Assembly (NCBI GenBank): GCA_031290235.1
Contig: JAITNX010000118.1
Span: forward strand, 1 to 46,661
Reading direction: 5' to 3'
Length of the DNA stretch: 46,661 bases
Source: Synergistaceae bacterium
GTDB lineage: Bacteria; Synergistota; Synergistia; Synergistales; Synergistaceae
A program made the position numbers and the translations under genes. The notes under the pieces were generated by a model. That model was not told the DNA's origin and did not search any database. It saw only the letters and a list, made by a program, of their open reading frames with translations. Below, one piece after another: positions 46,588 through 46,661 of this stretch; position 1 is the stretch's first letter; every line of letters begins with the position of its first letter.

Positions 46588-46661
46588 TATTTGTTCGGTG
46601 GCCGGTCGAGTTCGGCCGCGAAAAAAACCGACGCCGCCCTCAGAATAGCGTTCGCCCGCCT
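46587..46661 (-). CDS. IS3-family OrfA C-terminus (partial)
   Basis: Frame RRANAILRAASVFFAAELDRPPNK* runs off the window end. Confidence 0.75.
   Translation of the reverse strand, partial: RRANAILRAASVFFAAELDRPPNK

Larger units (their letters stand above)
45612..46661 (-). mobile_element. IS3-family insertion sequence, truncated by window end
   Basis: Putative terminal end TGAACCGCCCCGGGTTTCGTG at 45612; orfA/orfB organisation on minus strand. Confidence 0.8.

Noticed and set aside
1-46661. CRISPR array
   Set aside because: No regularly spaced direct repeats seen in the window

Overview
The window looks like chromosomal DNA from a diderm, moderately GC-rich bacterium. Synergistota is my inference from gene content and was not tested. 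Most of it is core genome: rpsF-ssb-rpsR-YybS/DUF2232-rplI-dnaB; an O-antigen-ligase-like gene; a long type II secretion operon (pseudopilin-K-L-M-N-C-I-D-E-F, with no major pseudopilin GspG visible); an M50 protease; a PTS EIIC-EAL fusion; metX behind a SAM-I riboswitch; a separate three-gene minor-pilin cluster; prfB with a +1 frameshift site; an S55 (SpoIVB-like) protein; trpE/trpG behind a T-box with a UGG (Trp) specifier; dgkA; an ArsR regulator; rpmF; YceD; ackA; tmcAL; a large AT-richer membrane protein; gltX; polA; and a SurA/PpiD-like protein. The right end, past tRNA-Ser(GCU), is accessory. It holds a truncated P4-type integrase, a perfect 12-bp inverted repeat, a small ORF that reads as a Nif11-like RiPP precursor (leader ending VAGG, 17-aa Cys-free core), and an IS3-family element cut by the window edge. 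The best leads for new biology are the orphan Nif11-like precursor, the hemerythrin-CheX fusion, the EIIC-EAL fusion and the structured leader before the minor-pilin genes. All family assignments come from reading motifs; no database search was run.
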